Positions 6,587 to 7,564 of a DNA stretch of 7,564 bases are shown here, piece after piece. The position numbers were made by a program, and so were the translations under genes. The notes under the pieces were generated by a model. It made no database searches. It saw only the letters and a program-made list of their open reading frames with translations, and had not been told where the DNA came from. Within the stretch, counting starts at the first letter, position 1. Each line of letters opens with the position of its first letter. Location of the stretch: contig DSCZ01000233.1 of the NCBI GenBank assembly GCA_011048855.1, positions 1-7,564 on the forward strand. Reading direction: 5' to 3'. This DNA comes from Desulfobacteraceae bacterium (GTDB lineage: Bacteria; Desulfobacterota; DSM-4660; Desulfatiglandales; Desulfatiglandaceae).

Positions 6587-7426
6587 TCAACGAGGCGGAT
6601 CTTCTTTGAATTTTGGTAAAAGTTCGCGGTTCATTTTTCCGGAAACATAGCCTTCCAGGTCGAGTGCCACGTGGTAGAACCCGATCGAGCGAAAAGCCTC
6701 AACAACCGCCGTCCGTCGAACCGGATCGATGATTTTTCCAAAGGACTCTGTCGGCAATTCGATCCTGGCCGTCGTTCCATGATGCCGCACACGTGACTGA
6801 CGAAAACCCAGCCTCTCCAGGCATTGCTCGGCATCGCGCACCGCAGTCAGTTTCTGAGCGGTTATCATCGTGCCGTATGGAATCCTGCTGGCCAGGCAGG
6901 CCATTGTCGGAAGGTTCCAGGTCGGCAGTTTTTTTGCCCTTGAAATTTCGCGGATATCTTCTTTCGTAAGACCGGCTTCAAGCAGCGGTGCTCGTATCCC
7001 GGCTTCCTCGGCAGCACGCAAACCGGGGCGAAAATCCTCTGGATCATCGGCATTCGCGCCGTGCACCACCCACGGGACTCCCCTGGAACCGGCAATTCCC
7101 TTCAATTTGTCGATCATCGCTTTCTTACAATAGTAGCAGCGTTCCGGCCCGTTTTCGACAAACTCAGGGATCTCAGTTTCATTCGATCGGATAACGATGT
7201 GTTCCACTCCCAGGTTTTTCGCGAAATTTCTGGCCCTCTCAGTCTCCGAAACGGGATATATAACGGATTCAGCCGTCACCGCTATAACTTTCGAACCCAA
7301 TTTCTGATGGGCTGCAGACAAAAGAAATGCACTGTCAACCCCTCCGGAAAAAGCCACAATCACAGATTCGAACCGGCCTAGAATTTCCAATAGTTTTTCA
7401 AACTTTCGTTCAACATCGTCTGCCAT
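6587..7426 (-). CDS. larE: ATP-dependent sacrificial sulfur transferase LarE
   Basis: This 279-residue cytosolic PP-loop ATPase matches the LarE family in length and motifs. LarE adenylates a carboxylate of the pyridinium biscarboxylate mononucleotide and inserts sulfur, a step in making the nickel-pincer nucleotide of lactate racemase LarA. Visible are the PP-loop SGGVDS (27-32), PERCYYCK (Cys97, Cys100), GANADD (124-128), DFRPGLRAA (131-139), EAGLTKEDIR (150-159) and ACLASRIPYG (176-185), whose Cys177 aligns with the sacrificial cysteine of the Lactobacillus plantarum enzyme. The extra CxxC pair marks the three-cysteine type, which in Thermotoga maritima LarE holds an Fe-S cluster for catalytic sulfur transfer. 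An upstream in-frame GTG (7486) would add 20 residues but lacks a ribosome binding site; the ATG at 7426 has GAGAGG (forward 7437-7442) ten bases before it. It leads the pair with the YcaO gene. Confidence 0.92.
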   Translation of the reverse strand: MADDVERKFEKLLEILGRFESVIVAFSGGVDSAFLLSAAHQKLGSKVIAVTAESVIYPVSETERARNFAKNLGVEHIVIRSNETEIPEFVENGPERCYYCKKAMIDKLKGIAGSRGVPWVVHGANADDPEDFRPGLRAAEEAGIRAPLLEAGLTKEDIREISRAKKLPTWNLPTMACLASRIPYGTMITAQKLTAVRDAEQCLERLGFRQSRVRHHGTTARIELPTESFGKIIDPVRRTAVVEAFRSIGFYHVALDLEGYVSGKMNRELLPKFKEDPPR

Positions 7427-7525
7427 ACAGACACCGCCTCTCTGCAAATCTTCAAAATATCCGGCACCGAACCGACAAAAAAACACCTGAACGATTTTCG
7501 CATAATTTCTGCGCTGAATTGTTTA

Positions 7526-7554
7526 ACATTACATGATGTCAGGTAGCATTTCAA
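7526..7554 (-). promoter_or_regulatory. Weak candidate promoter of larE-ycaO
   Basis: On the minus strand TTGAAA (forward 7549-7554) is followed after 17 bp by TAATGT (forward 7526-7531). The -35 box is good but the -10 box matches only three of six consensus bases. The start would fall near 7519, about 90 nt before the larE ATG. A small inverted repeat, TTCAATATGAA (7550-7560), overlaps the -35 box and might be part of an operator cut by the window edge. A better promoter could lie beyond the window. Confidence 0.25.
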
Positions 7555-7564
7555 TATGAATATC

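Noticed and set aside
7427..7486. Twenty-residue N-terminal extension of LarE from a GTG at 7486
   Set aside because: The upstream GTG has no ribosome binding site, the added residues do not resemble the family, and the ATG at 7426 has GAGAGG at suitable spacing.

Overview
The window looks like bacterial chromosome of moderate G+C content, with closely packed genes in two convergent groups. Nothing in it fixes the species. The mix of sugar-acid catabolism with a YcaO-TPR protein and a three-cysteine LarE would fit an anaerobic or facultatively anaerobic proteobacterium, perhaps a Desulfobacterota-type organism, but that is a low-confidence guess from gene content only. No tRNA, rRNA, CRISPR array or insertion sequence was seen.

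Left half (1-4786, plus strand): a non-coding leader carries a strong sigma70-type promoter (237-266) with an inverted repeat at the expected transcription start (271-298). It is followed by an apparent operon: an HpcH/HpaI class II aldolase (363-1127), the wreck of a malate/L-lactate dehydrogenase (Ldh2 family) gene with two internal deletions (1204-1522), an IlvD/Edd-family Fe-S dehydratase (1559-3244) and a UxaA/GarD-family altronate or aldarate dehydratase (3257-4786). Together these read as catabolism of sugar acids: a dehydratase makes a 2-keto-3-deoxy acid, and the aldolase splits it to pyruvate (or a related 2-oxo acid) and an aldehyde. The lost dehydrogenase would have supplied a redox step. 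The exact substrate cannot be read from the sequence.

Right half (4798-7426, minus strand): a two-gene unit, larE followed by a YcaO-domain protein with about four C-terminal TPR repeats. LarE is the ATP-dependent sulfur transferase that makes the nickel-pincer nucleotide cofactor of lactate racemase-type enzymes. YcaO proteins activate amide backbones with ATP to make azolines or thioamides. A sulfur-transferase gene beside a YcaO gene without the usual partner (TfuA, a RiPP precursor, or larA/B/C within the window) is the most unusual point here and may be a sulfur-insertion or protein-modification system that has not been described. The two groups converge with only 11 bp between their stop codons.
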